From: Heterobilharzia americana
Taxonomy: Eukaryota > Platyhelminthes > Trematoda > Strigeidida > Schistosomatidae
Direction: 5' to 3'
Assembly: GCA_944470555.2 (NCBI GenBank)
Contig: OX104127.1
Location: 161,733,276 to 161,797,275, forward strand
Length of the DNA stretch: 64,000 nucleotides
Part shown: piece after piece, positions 34,381-46,269 of the stretch
Layout of the letters: the number at the start of each line of letters is the position of its first letter
How positions within the stretch are numbered: the stretch's first letter is position 1
Notes under the pieces: generated by a model
The model's database searches: none
Told to the model about the DNA's origin: nothing
The model's input: only the letters and a program-made list of their open reading frames with translations
Program-made: the position numbers and the translations under genes

Positions 34381-36060
34381 GCAGATGGCTTTACGACTGC
34401 AAACAAGAGTGCGAATACTGGATCCTATCCCAATAATGAGCTTGAAGAATACTCTTCACCTCTAAAAGCCACTACGGTACACCCCCCAAATAAAAACTTA
34501 AGGACCTTATAATGGAAGAACTATGTAGTTGACTTCACATGTATACATGAAAATGTACATCAAGTCCGGATAATTAAAAAAAAGAATAGAGACTTATTTC
34601 TTCTGCAAATTTGATAGAGTAGTACTTTCCCTTACCATATCTGCTCGTGCCTCTTCTTTCTTTCCCCATTCGCAAAAACAGCTGCAAGTCGACATTTGAT
34701 GTTCAAATTCAGTCTAAACACGATTACTTTATGGGATTAATACCTGCTCATCGACGCCAATAATTATTGGACCGCTCCAAGTCTCCCAAATTCTGGACCA
34801 TCTTTGTGATTAACTCACCTACTGGTCATGATTTTTCTTGCGACGAACCGTCTGACCATTCCCAACAGTATTAGCAGCAGAGACATCCTGAACAGATGGC
34901 TAAACCAAAGACCAATTAACTTATATATATGAGCCAACATTGGCTCAGGACGTCACTTACCTGCAATGGCTCCACACTACACATTTTCTAGTACTCTGTA
35001 CCAGGAGACCTTTTCATATGGAACTTACTATGCATCAAATACACTTCTCGAGTGATGCCGCCTATGTTAATACAAAAGATACCCGAAGTCTATGTGTGAG
35101 TACTGCCACTTGGACTACTGACTATTTCAACATCTATTTTCATCCAATACAACAAGTATTCCCAGCAGAATTAATCTATATTACCTTTAAACGTAACGTG
35201 GTGACATGGAGATGCATTGATATAGCCATACACGTTGGTTATATAACTGTTATATAATCACAGTTATTGAGACTTATAAATGTTTTGGATATCTACACAC
35301 AATTCAAAGCAAGAAAGAAATAGTCTTATAGATGTCAGATTTATTATGCTGTCCTACTTAATACAAAAAAGACACCTTGTGCCATCTTCCCTCTATTTTA
35401 AGTGGTCATAATATGAGACAGTAAATGTGAAGTTGTGATTAGGTTTTTTACCTAGTGTAAGGTATGGTGAGCTAATGAAGTTATTTATTGAACGCGCTAA
35501 GTTGGGCCATCATATGGTCATGGTGAGTATTAGTCTAGGCTACAGATCTACCAATGAAGAAGCGTTTCGATACAGATCTTAGGTTTCTGTCAGCCGTGAT
35601 CAACACGTGGTTGATATATGGAGGACAAATATGCAGTTGCCTTCGTCTGTCATAAAATCTCGGGCACATCCTTCGCCCACCACTTTGTTTTCCACGCCCT
35701 TTCGTTGTCACAAAGACGTCACAAATGGTTGAGAATGTGGCCTGTTGGTTGATTCTAACAACAAATATATACTTTTTAGCAGTCTGTTCACCTGCCAAGG
35801 TCAGACATCGACAAACGGCTACAAGCACTCAGATACGCTCCGGCAAATAGTGCTGTACCACTTCACAACATCAGATGGTTTAAAGCAGTACCCTAATTCT
35901 GCTCTGATAATAACTAATATCCCCTTTTTCAGTAGGATGTCTCTTTTTAGCACATCGTGTATCATATCAGAAGTATATATGGATGGGAATGAAAGGGCTT
36001 GAAATTTGAACGAAGACAAGCCGTGTCAAAGCACTAATGAGTAAGTGAATGATGTCTGAG
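34381..36060. other. Unclassified, possibly repeats
   Basis: A 105-codon plus frame (34940-35257) and a minus frame (35535-35828) are open, but neither has a recognisable domain or splice context. The sequence is AT-rich. I cannot say more than that it probably contains old repeats. Confidence 0.35.
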
Positions 36061-38338
36061 TTTACTTGGGCAAGTTTGTCACCTACAAGTATTTGGCACT
36101 ATCTGCGGTCGAAGCTCTAAAATGAATGTCCGTTCGCTAAATAGTATCGCTAACAGGTCTGTCACCTTTTGAAAGACATACATCTTTATCCACTTTCGTT
36201 ACTTTCCACAAACACCTGGTGAAAATACCCACCGTCGAATGTCTGTTCCACAGTCACCAGACGCCTGAGAGGAAGAATCATGGATCATGTAAGGGCTAAT
36301 GGATTATTCGGACGAAAGTTAGTAGTTAATGAAATCACTCTCCAGATCTCTGGTGTGCCTAACTAACGTGAACAAAAAGACAAACATCGCCTGAACTTCC
36401 GGTTAAGCCAGAAGAATAAACAGTAGGACGAATTCAGCTCTCAGTATGAGTTCACCCGAATATTCCTGAAGGGTGGCAGCGCCACAGGTGAATAGTAGGG
36501 GAAATCAGCCAAATTTAATTAATTAGATAAATTTTGGAAGACAATTTGTCAGTGGTGAACTAGCGAACGACAAGTGGACACTTATTAATCGCCTGTGAAT
36601 CGGATGTCGCTGGTTACGGAGCTGACACAGCTATGTGCCCCTGGAAATAACTCTGAGATAACTCTCTCGTCACATGCAAATCGTGTTGCCACATTTGCAA
36701 GTACCTGCAGAAGTGGAGGCTGCAATGGATTACTTGGTCTTACCTTTAAATTTCATGGCTTCTTCGGAGAGGTAGTTCGCATAGCTGGGAAATGAAGCCT
36801 TTAAACCGGTCAGCTACAACCTCTTGGGCTTTACACAGTAAGGCAACAGACACTTTTGAGCCCACCATGGACAGTCAATAGAGCAGAAAAAGCAGGTCAC
36901 TCGATATGCATTTGCGTTTGAAAAGTTCCTTTAGACGCGGAAGTCCTGACCTTAAGAAGTTACTGTTCCTCATCCCGATGCTCTCTGAAGTAGCTTGGAC
37001 GCTATTCGAGAGTCTGCTGGTACAAATGGAAGGAACTCGGGAAGCCTGAAATCATTTAACGGGCCTTAGGAAACAACGCTATCAGAAAGGAACTGAATAG
37101 CAATAAATAATGCTTTTCTTCCTTCCGGTTTATCTGGATCAGTATAAGAACTGCGACTTCAATACGGAGAATGAATTAGAATAACAACCAAATAGAATCC
37201 AGTCGACAACAGTTTATCATCTTTAACACACAAAATTTGGGGCTTTGCACTGCATTTTCTACCATATTCATCGAAATTTTCCTTGGTACTACTTTCTTCT
37301 GTTTCCCAGATTTGTGGTATTTCTTTTCCTTTTCACTACACTGTTCTTTAGTCTTTCCTTTTATTGGCCGTTTTCTAAACCGTGAAAACATTTCCCCTTA
37401 AGTCCGAAAACCCCATCAGCCCCTCGGTCCCAGGATAAGGCAAACATCTAAGGATAAAGTTGGTAAGTAAGAAACCCTATTACCTGGCTTTCTGGAGCTA
37501 CAGATGACAAGTGATTAAATCTGCCTCATCGGAATCTACCAAAGATCTAGGATCCCGATAACTCATTTGAAGTTGGGGTATGTACACTGTGCAACTCCAT
37601 TCTGAAAGACTTTGATAAAGCCCCTTCTCTTGATGCTTTCCGAAGGTAAGATGCACACTTGATATCAAATAGTGCAAATGAGCCGAAGTTAAGAGGCCCT
37701 CCGTTGTCTTTTAGACAGTGAGTTGTAGCGCTACCAAAGGAGAACTGTTTAATTGACGGTGGACTGTATCTTTTTTTCAAGTCCTCCGGAACAAGAAAAA
37801 CAACTATGACAACTTGAAACAAAGAAAGTATTACACCAATGCAGGCCTCTAACACAAGCGCCTTGAGTTGTGACGTGTTTCGCTCGTCTCTCAGCTTTTG
37901 GATTTTTCCACAATGAAAAACTCCCCATTTCAATACTCAATCTAAAAACATCGAACGTTTGCAGCACTTCTGTCCGTCCACGCACCTCACCCCTGCGCAT
38001 TCGTCAGCTCACTCCTCAACAGTTGAAAATTGGCATTATTATTCCTTTGAACCAACCGGTCTACCTCCTGTCAGTGGTTCTTGGGCGTTTCAGCTGCCAA
38101 ACTGCCTTAGCTCTCGGTTCTCCTCGGAGGTCATTCCCCAGGAAATATCTTCCCTGGTTATACATACGCATCTGGAGCTTACGGTTAAACTCGTTGGTCA
38201 AGAGCAGAGGATCAAGTGACAAGTGTCTGAAGGTGAGCCAACATAAATTATCTTCCCTTTTCTATTCTGTCCTTTTCCTGCATTCAGTCTTCAACCCTCT
38301 TATTGTTGTTAACTACTTGTTTTCCCAAGAAGTTTATA
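36061..38338. other. Unclassified; possible 5' part of the PHD-finger LINE
   Basis: No clear gene. A minus frame of 128 codons at 37547-37933 has one strongly hydrophobic segment (VILSLFQVVIVVFLV), and a 170-codon plus frame at 37870-38382 overlaps it. Neither is recognised. Because ORF1 of the next LINE begins at 38349, part of this stretch may be its 5' untranslated region. Confidence 0.35.
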
Positions 38339-38348
38339 TCATAGCGAC

Positions 38349-40050
38349 ATGTCTGCCCAAAACGCTAGGTCTGAAGCTTTGACACGGATAACGCGGTCGT
38401 GCACAACAACGGCCAGTAACACCCTAAACAACACACTAGTCTGTACTAGAAGACAAACAGAGGTAGGGCAGAACATCGAACTTCTGAAGAAGTGGCCAAC
38501 CCATGTTTCTAGAATTCCAGTAGCCATCAGACAGGTGACACAGAGTAGCACTCACCCGTCACAAACTAGTCCTATCTTGAGCAAGGATCATACCATGCCT
38601 GAACATAGAAGACGACGTAAAAGGCTTCAGAACAAGGCAGCCACAAGCAGTTCGCCACAATCCGTAGCACCTTATTCATGGAAGGAAGGCTGTATTACGA
38701 CACCCGATGGCTGCAGTGTTTGCACCAAAGTTGTTTCGGTAGTCGATGAGGCATTTGCATGCAACCTGTGTCAACGATGGGTGCATTGCCACTGCGATAC
38801 CAAAGTCCCCCGACAATACTATAAGCTGATGAAGAGACAACCATGCAAGTGGTTCTGGTACATCTGTCCAGAGTGCAGGAAAATGCCCGCACTCCGCACA
38901 GAAAGCCTGAAGGAGATGCTCTCCGCCACGCAAAAGCTACCAGCATCCCCGAATAAGGTAGGGTTAACACCAAAGGATAACACAGAGAGACCTGGAAACA
39001 GACCTAGAGCTCCAGCTGTGGGCACGCCATCTCGCGTGGGGACCATATTAGGTCAAGTCTCCATACCCCCACCCGGCCCCAGGGGACGTCAAGCGCATGG
39101 CCAAAGACATCGACCGCCGAAGCCTCTACGAAACCCATTCCGAACACCCCACACACCGTGACTGAGAAACAACCAGTGGAATTACTCAAACCCATTGGTA
39201 AGTCGGGCGTGCCACCCACAACGAACCCAGGTCACAGGAGGACCAACTCGATCATTTTGTTCAACGTCGATGTATCGACAGACTCATTGTTGGTCGAGAG
39301 GGAACAATTTGACAGCCGAATGTGGACCGACTACTGTCAGATGCTGGGACTCCCTCCCCTCCCTGCAACTTTGTGTCGCCTTTCTCGAGGAAGCCATGCA
39401 CCCCGAGATAAGCCCCCCCTTTACGTGTGTCCCTAAATACCGCCAAAGAGGCTGAAGACACACTCCTCCTCTCACGACAACCGGACGTTGTTAATGCCTG
39501 TAAAATTCGGGCCAGGCCTGACAAGCCATGGTCAGTAAGAGAGGAGGAGAGAAAGTCAGCGGTTGGAAATCCCAACAGAAACAACACTATAGTTGTACAT
39601 GGGATTCCAGAATTGCCAAGTGACAGCTCGGTCAAAGATCGGTACTTTCACGACGTCCAACAATGGCAATGGCTCTCAACCAAAGTTGGTCTCAACAGTA
39701 TACCGGCCAACAGCGTCAGTAGACTGCCAAGGCCAGCGCACCTGAAGACCATACCCAATCCCAGACTACTTGCCGTCCAGTTCGACTCATATGCCTCCCT
39801 CACAGACGTTCTGCACGCATGGTATAATGCGAAAGATCGCATGGGTGGCTCAATACGTATATGTGAAAGTAAGCCTAGACCCACAAGGCAAGAGGAGAGA
39901 CGGCAACCACCAAGACCTCTGGAGTCAGTGGTCGTCACACAGGCGCTGACCAGTGAGTTAGATACATCAAGTAAAGAAGCCACCACTGCTACAGCCCCCA
40001 CCCAAGTTAAGAACAAAACACAAAAAAACGGAACAATGCCAGTCCTATGA
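38349..40050 (+). pseudogene. LINE ORF1 with PHD finger and RRM-like domain (family D)
   Basis: The first 270 codons (38349-39161) hold a cysteine-rich PHD-type zinc finger at residues of about 120-180. The ligands read CSVC, then CNLC, WVHCHC and ICPEC, giving the Cys4-His-Cys3 pattern. Two frame changes (near 39160 and 39430) lead to a second part (39427-40050). There NTIVVHGIPELP, VSRLPRP and LLAVQFDS follow the pattern of the RRM-like nucleic-acid-binding domain of LINE ORF1 proteins. PHD fingers are known in ORF1 of some CR1 elements. The product would package element RNA. ORF2 starts overlapping its end (ATG at 40047, TGA at 40048-40050). Confidence 0.8.
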
Positions 40051-40425
40051 GGACTGGCGAGGCTAAATTCAACCACGTAAGCGCTCATCCCGCGAAAATA
40101 CACATCCAGACCTCCCCCCTCATCAGGTACACTCTAATATGTATGTACAGCAACGTTAGGGGGCTAATAGGGAAGGTAGCAAAAATGAGGACGCTGCGTG
40201 AACATCAGCACTCCGACATCATATTCATCACCGAATCCTGGCTCTCATCGGACATCTCCGACGAAGAGATGCGTGTTGCTGGCATGGAACTCTTCCGCAG
40301 GGACAGGGAACATAGAGCAGGAGGGGGAGTGGCTATCTACGCAAACTCCTGTTTCAAGGCAAGGATGGTTAGCGATACGGCCTTAACCCAGCTCCCAGAG
40401 TCTCTATGGTGCTACTTCACTCTCT
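40047..40425 (+). pseudogene. ORF2 start of family D LINE: endonuclease N-terminus only
   Basis: The frame opens with YSNVRGLIGKVAKMRTL, then HSDIIFITESWLSSDIS, EMRVAGMELFRRDR and AGGGVAIYANS, the usual order of the N-terminal third of an APE-type LINE endonuclease with its catalytic Glu in TESW. After LPESLWCYFTL (about 40420) the protein similarity stops and C/T-rich sequence begins. The remaining endonuclease and the whole reverse transcriptase are absent. Confidence 0.8.
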
Positions 40426-40738
40426 TCTTTATTCTCTCTTCATTCCTTTACCACTACCTTACTATTCTCTTTCAGGTACCTACACAGACAGGAGTCATGG
40501 CAGTTCTCTAAACTTCCCAGCAACCCGTAGCTCCCTAATCACTCTACAAATTACAACCTACTAACCCACAAAACATCCACCTCACCGAAGCTAAAAGCAA
40601 GAAAGCAGAGGGGATTTCCTCGTCCACTGCAGGAGTAAACCGAACAACTGGAACCAAGCCCTAAGAACTAGACGCGAGAGATCAAAAACTACTAGTTTTC
40701 TACGCTCGCACTATCAATATTGGATATTGGATATTGGA
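40426..40738 (+). mobile_element. 3' UTR and tail of the family D LINE joined to truncated ORF2
   Basis: C/T-rich sequence (40426-40476) is followed by about 250 bases that resemble, in order, the 3' untranslated region of the minus-strand relative at 41069-41670. It ends in ATATTGG repeated three times (about 40717-40736), a CR1-like microsatellite tail. The element therefore keeps both ends and has lost roughly the middle of ORF2. The junction reads like a splice acceptor (TACTATTCTCTTTCAG, ending at 40477). Confidence 0.6.
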
Positions 40739-41068
40739 AGCGCCTAATTCAGTTTCCCTCCCAAGTCAGCTGGTTAGGATTAAAGTATTCAGTATTCAAA
40801 AGGGTAGGTGCAGTCATAATTAAGCTTTGTTTGGTTTCCCGTGGTGCACTGAGCCAAAAATTGTCAAATTTAAGTATTCATTTGCATTCTGTGACGCCAA
40901 TAGTTTATTTAGAAGCAACGGTTTTCTTAAGTACTTATTCATCGAGTTTTGCCGTGTGACCGATTACATGCTACTGAAAAGGGAATGATCCACAGATCTT
41001 GATGCTGTTTTGCTATCACTGGATTTCATCTTGCAACATATCTAGTAGTCCTTGCTAGCCTCGCGTAG
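40739..41068. other. Spacer between two LINE tails
   Basis: No gene or repeat recognised. It separates the 3' end of a plus-strand LINE from the 3' end of a minus-strand relative. Confidence 0.5.
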
Positions 41069-42950
41069 TCCAATATCCTTTTACGAGCTAGTGTAAACCG
41101 GTTGATTTATTCGCGCTCGCTTCTAGGTCTTTGGTGGATTCCGATGCAGTAGGTCTACCCACTCGACTGCTGTAGCTCTAGTTAGACTGACAGGCGGTTG
41201 GGTGTTGATTAAATTTGTAGGGAGTCTGCGTTGTTTTTTTTTAAGGGCTGTGTTGCAGATGGATTCCTCAAGTGTTGTACCAGCAGACAATTGCTCGAAC
41301 TGGTTGTGAAAAAAGGGATAAAAAATATGTCCAGAGAAATCAAGGGACAGAAAGTGTGGATAAAAAGACAATAAAAAAGAACGATTAGGAAAAAGGAAAC
41401 GGTACGGAAGGAGAAATATCGGTAGATTCATTGGAGAGGAGTGATGGGGAAAGCTTTTATTAAAGTGTGAAAACGTGAATGCAGTAGGAAGAGAAGGAGA
41501 AAATAATATTACAGGATGGCCTATGGGAATAAAGATAATCCTATTAGTAGGAGATGGTAACTGGAGGGGACGTCTATAGGGAAGTATAAGATTGAGCTGA
41601 GTTCGCAGTGGTAGTGGTGTTACAACCTATTCGATAATGAGTTGGCCGTATTGAGTTAGTAGGTCGTGTCAGCCTAGTTCATATCCCAGCTGGATGAGCG
41701 AAAACCGTGCGTCACTGCGTAACTGTTCAACCTCTTCTTGAAGCTGTCAACATACGGAGCAGTAGCGATCTCGGCAGGCAATGCGTTCCAGTGGCCGCAA
41801 ACTCGCAGGGAGAAGTGTGATTGCACACGGGTTTTCGCCCTCTGATGGACGATTCTCCTCGGGTTACCACGAAGATTGCCATAATAGCCCTTCGGTAGGA
41901 TTCCACTGTTCGAATGACTTGGGTTACTGAGTATTTTGTAAGCCGTTATCAAGTCATCACGTAATCTACGGTAATTTGGAGAGTAGAGTCCTAGATCTTT
42001 CAGCCTGTCCTCTTAGGGTTTTCGCCTCATTCCCACGACACCCTTTGTAGCTCGCCTTTGGACTTTCTCTAGAAGGTTCACATCTCTTTTCAGATATGGC
42101 GGTCCAATGATGTTGTGGACCTCTAAGTGAGGTCGTACAGCTTGTACAGCTTCAAAAAACGTTCCGGGGTCAGGGCACCTAGTTGTCTGCGCATGTAGTG
42201 TAGTATTGAGTGGGCTCTGGTGGCGTCTCCTGGATAATTGGAGCTAGTTCTAGCCTGTCAGTTAGTACTAGTCCTAGGTCTTTCCCCTGGTGGTGTGGGA
42301 AAGTTGTGTTCCACAGAGAGAATAGGGTACCTTCTGAGAGTCAGGGGTGCGGAGAAGCATGGCTTGGCACTTATCCAGATTAAATGCTAGTCCATTGATA
42401 TCCACCCACTCTGCAAGTAATCTGAGATCACTGTACAGTTGGCTTGATTCTTTTTCAGACATCATAGCTCTCCATAACTTAACATCAGCGTAAAGTAGGA
42501 TTGGGGAGCTGAGATTCAGTGGGAGGTCGTTCACAAAAAGAAAGAATAGCAGTGGACCCAGAATTGCTCCAAGTGATGATGTCCTCCAAGTCGAGCAAAC
42601 TCTGTTAGCTTTTGTGCAGAATTGTCTGCCGTCTAAATAGTCCTGTAGCCAGGAGAGCATTTGACCTCGATGCCCAACCTTAATACCTTGTGAACAAGAA
42701 TGGTATGTGGAATTGTGTCAAAGGCCTTGGTAAAATCCAGGAAAACGACATGAACAGGAATTTGGAGGTCCCAACATGCTGTCCGCTTATCACCGGCCGC
42801 CAGAATGTTTGAGGCGCAAGATCACTTAGTGCTCCCCTCTTTTCCAAGTACTCTCTGACATGGTTGTCTACCAGGCTCTCCATCGATGTAATATTCTCCT
42901 GGTTTCCCCTTTTAAGTTTCGCCTTCCCTCGTTTGTCTTACATCCATTTC
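41069..42950 (-). mobile_element. 5'-truncated CR1-clade LINE related to family D
   Basis: The minus strand gives RT segments: MESLVDNHVREYLEKRG (42883-42680), MLSWLQDYLDGRQFCTKA, then GAILGPLLFFLFVNDLPL and LLYADVKLW (42660-42274), where the catalytic YADD has become YADV. The C-terminal tail is at 41952-41674 (CGHWNALPAEIATAPYVDSF). The 3' UTR runs to a GATATTGGA end near 41069. A frameshift near 42670 and the YADD mutation make it dead. The endonuclease is absent through 5' truncation. Confidence 0.8.
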
Positions 42951-43425
42951 AGACCTTAAAACCTGAATGTGCTTTGTTGTGCCTGATAAATTTAGACCAG
43001 TAGCTGCAGCTTTAAGTTGTGTTAACGAATTGAATGTTAGTTTGCTTTGTCGATTCGTATGTAAATATGTGCATACATATATAAAAGTCAAGGTGGTTTC
43101 AGTCTACAATAACAAGAATGTGGATCATGGTCCAAACAGGTTCTGAGATAGACTTCGGTAAAAGCTACCTAATGGTATGAACAGAAGTCAATGGATGAAC
43201 TTATTTTGAATATGATTATATTAAGCGTATGAAAGGGTGGGGAAACTTAAAAAGGGGAGAAAAGAAAATCCAAAATAAACATGTGACGTTTTTCTTTTAG
43301 TCTTACTAAGCCAAACCATCAATAAAGTCTGGAAAAATTTCTTCAATTGGTGTCGAAACTCTGTAGTCAACTACATCTAAGGTTTGGGTTTGAATCCCGT
43401 CGAAGAGGTTCTGTGGGATACGGGA
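42951..43425. other. No recognised gene
   Basis: AT-rich sequence with a weak tRNA-like B box (TTTGAATCCCG) near 43390, too little to call a SINE. Confidence 0.4.
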
Positions 43426-43429
43426 AATC

Positions 43430-44320
43430 ACTAGACACCGCCTTGTTTACTCTGCGACCACTCAATGACAGACAGATAAAATCAACGCAGAACCTCGCAC
43501 ATAAGTGTATCCGTTCAAGTTGCCATACTTCGTAGTAGTATATAAAGACAGGTGGATAGAATAGATATGAAAATGGGCAAGGTTTTGAGAGAATAAACAC
43601 CTTGGAGATGAAGGTTGATATGAAGTTTAGAAGTCAAGGAGTGAATACAACTGTCCCACTGCGACCGATTTTCGGCCATGTCCCTAGGAGTCCCCAACCA
43701 CTGATTCCTGTCATTCTACAGATCCCGGCCAAGTATTAGAGTCCTGTTTAACGTTATATACTTGCTTGGTATTCGCTTCACAGTCAGGTAGTTGCAACGT
43801 CTCACAGTCAATAGAGTCAGATAGCACCTTATGATCAAGAAATATGGCGTGTTTTAGAACCTGTCACAGTCAAAAATGTTATCGATCTAGCTTCGTCCAG
43901 GTTTGAAATCTGCCTGGTTTTCTTGATCTCCAGTTAGGCGTCGAATAACTATGGAACCCAGGATATCAGTTAAAATGATTCCCCTAGGGTTGTCACAAAG
44001 ACTTGTCTCTCTTCCCATAAACCGAAATGATCAATGAAGTCTACTTGTCTCATGAGGCTACCTCTGGTTCTTATATATTACTTAGTACCTCCCTTGCTTT
44101 ACTGAATAATTTCCTGCCTCTGTCCTTAAAAACCATCAGATCCACTTGCTTTGCATCCTTTCAGGTTCGAAAAAGCTTTCGCAACTTCGAAAAGCTAGCG
44201 GACCTGTATCTACTTCTTACTTGAGTTCAGGCTGGATGCTGGGCAACTAAAGTGTTTCTGTAGGCCAGCTGAAATTTGCTTCAGAGTGTACCGCCAAACG
44301 TTTTAACCGTCTTTCCTGAA
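43430..44320 (-). mobile_element. SR2-like RTE copy with internal deletion
   Basis: The 3' UTR is at 43440-43560 (TCAAGTTGCCATACTTC) and the protein end at 43697-43600 (GTPRDMAENRSQWDSCIHSL). Directly upstream, near 43720, the sequence jumps to the N-terminal RT palm, which runs to about 44310. The catalytic core and thumb, normally some 900 bases, are missing, so this is an internal deletion derivative. Confidence 0.65.
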
Positions 44321-44439
44321 AGGCTGATAGGTCCCATCCTTTCTGATGGCGTTCTCGCTAAACATCTTGTTCTTCACAGTATCCTTAATAAGCCTAAATA
44401 ATTGCCGGGTGTTATCTAACACTGTCGCTTTCTCCATCT

Positions 44440-44660
44440 TTTGTGGGGCTGTGGCTTATTAGTTTAGGGAGTTGACTTTCAGCCAATAGGTCATGAGTTC
44501 GAACACTGCTCCATCTATCGAGGTTGGGGCAGACAGGTAGTGTCATCAGTTCGTACACGATAGGTGCGGCTCATTCCCAACTGTAGGAATGTGCACAAGA
44601 TTGCTGAGAGTATTTCGATTCGATTTCCAATCTCCTTTGGTTTCACTACCCACCAATGCT
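44440..44660 (+). mobile_element. tRNA-headed SINE candidate
   Basis: TGGCTTATTAGTTTAGGGAG resembles a Pol III A box region, and GAGTTCGAACACTG (near 44490) a B box, about 35 bases apart as in tRNA-derived SINEs. A related head occurs at 58757-58820. No hammerhead follows. I cannot set the 3' end. Confidence 0.45.
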
Positions 44661-44759
44661 CGTGATCGTTGTGAAGACTCTTGGTCAACTTACGTTTATG
44701 CTGCTTTCGTCCTTTCTTGTCGTGGTAGTTGTCTGGAATCAGTCTTCTCAAGTCATTTC

Positions 44760-45840
44760 GGATGATGATGGGGAAATGTAATGATGTTTACTAACCTTTG
44801 GGGATTAAACTACTCCCTGCAGGTTATCTGGTTGATTTGGAGTGTACAGATGATACTGTCCTGCTGGGTGAAGACGCTGACAAAATGTAGGCTCTTCTGA
44901 ATGCATGGACCAGAAATCTGAGTATACTTGGCATGCATTCCTTACCTGTCAAAAGTAACATGACGCTCCAAAACTGGTCTGCAACCATACAAAATTGAAT
45001 GATAAAGAGTGAAGTGGTGGAATGTGTTGACCACTTCATTTAATTGGTGACTTGCATCACCCTGAACAGACTAGTTGCTGAAGAAGTCTCAGCTTGTATA
45101 CAGAAGACTAGTTTGGCATTTACCAACTCGCGTCAACTTTGGCACCAACTGGCGATCTATCCGACAATGTATCAAAGGATGAGTATACTTCACTGCAGTT
45201 TGTTCTGTCCTGTTACACGAGTGTGAGACACGATCGTTGAAAGTAGAATAAATGAATCGGTTTCATGATTTTGATCACATGTATGTTCGTTGCATTTCTC
45301 TCATTTGATGGAATCTCCATGTGAGTAATGTTGAAGTCGTATGTAGTCGGTAATAGTCAAGATAGGCAAGTGGATTGATGAGGTTTTGAAACTTCATTAG
45401 TTCAGATAGCTTGGACGTGTATTCGCGTGTTTAGCCATCGCCTCCCTCAACGGGCAATGCCAGAAAAAGCTGCATTGGATTGGAGGTGAGCTCAGGGTGC
45501 TCAATGTAGGATGTGGCACCGGTTGATGAAGTTCCTGACTGTTGAACCGAGTAGTGAAACGAGGTGCAAACCAAGACGAAAGAAATCAGTGGTTGAGGAC
45601 TCTTGGTGACGTAGATGAAAATCGGTCACAATGATGCAGATACACTCTGATGTTTTCTAACGATTGAACACTTAAGTCATCCTTGATTTTCAAATAGTTT
45701 CTCCTCCTCTACACCTTTTTCTACTCTGACGTATCTCTTTTTCAATCCAAATATTTTCTAAACGCTCCTGTGAAGTGTGTCAAGTTGAACAGACGCACGT
45801 CTGTGCACGGTTCTACTCTGATTTCATCTCTGTGCCTGTA
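44760..45840 (+). mobile_element. SR2-like RTE 3' fragment
   Basis: The RT is recognisable from KLLPAGYLVDLECTDD (YADD changed to CTDD) through TVLLGEDADKM, then NAWTRNLSILGMHS. Stops follow, for example in GAATGATAAAGAG near 45000. The C-terminal region and 3' UTR (GTGTGTCAAGTTGAACAGACG, near 45775) follow. About 600 bases (44850-45400) are nearly identical to 61530-62080 and to the minus copy at 53290-53770, including shared stops. Confidence 0.75.
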
Positions 45841-46265
45841 ATAGCAGGAGAGTTTACCCATAAATTGTAGTTATTCAAATTTCCAAATGTGATTAAGAGC
45901 GCTACTGATCGATTTTGAGCTATGCCAACAAGAATCGTCTGTGATTGATTCTTTGCACTTCACAGTTCACAACCAAGTAGCATAAACCTTACACAACTCA
46001 GATCGTGTCAGAGATTTCGTGTATTGGAGCCGTCTTAGCCTGGCCATTTAACTTTACGGATTTTACCCTACTTCGGCTAACATCACGTATCGGGATAGGC
46101 AGTGGTTAGATATGCGCAAAACGTGTAAAGTTAATCTTAGTAAAGGTCCATAACTTCGACTGACAACCTTGGTTTCTAGTACTCTACTTCTAACTTTGAC
46201 ATTACTCACTTGCTGATTTCACCACATGCAAGAAAAACCTCGATGACATCTACTACAAACAAAGC
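45841..46265. other. No recognised gene
   Basis: Spacer between two RTE copies of opposite orientation. Nothing supportable. Confidence 0.4.
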
Positions 46266-46269
46266 CAAA

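Noticed and set aside
34940..35257. 105-codon plus-strand frame
   Set aside because: No recognisable domain and no splice signals; more likely a chance frame in old repeat sequence.
37547..38382. Opposed frames with a hydrophobic segment (minus) and 170 codons (plus)
   Set aside because: Neither has recognisable motifs, and the region probably belongs to the 5' end of the family D LINE.
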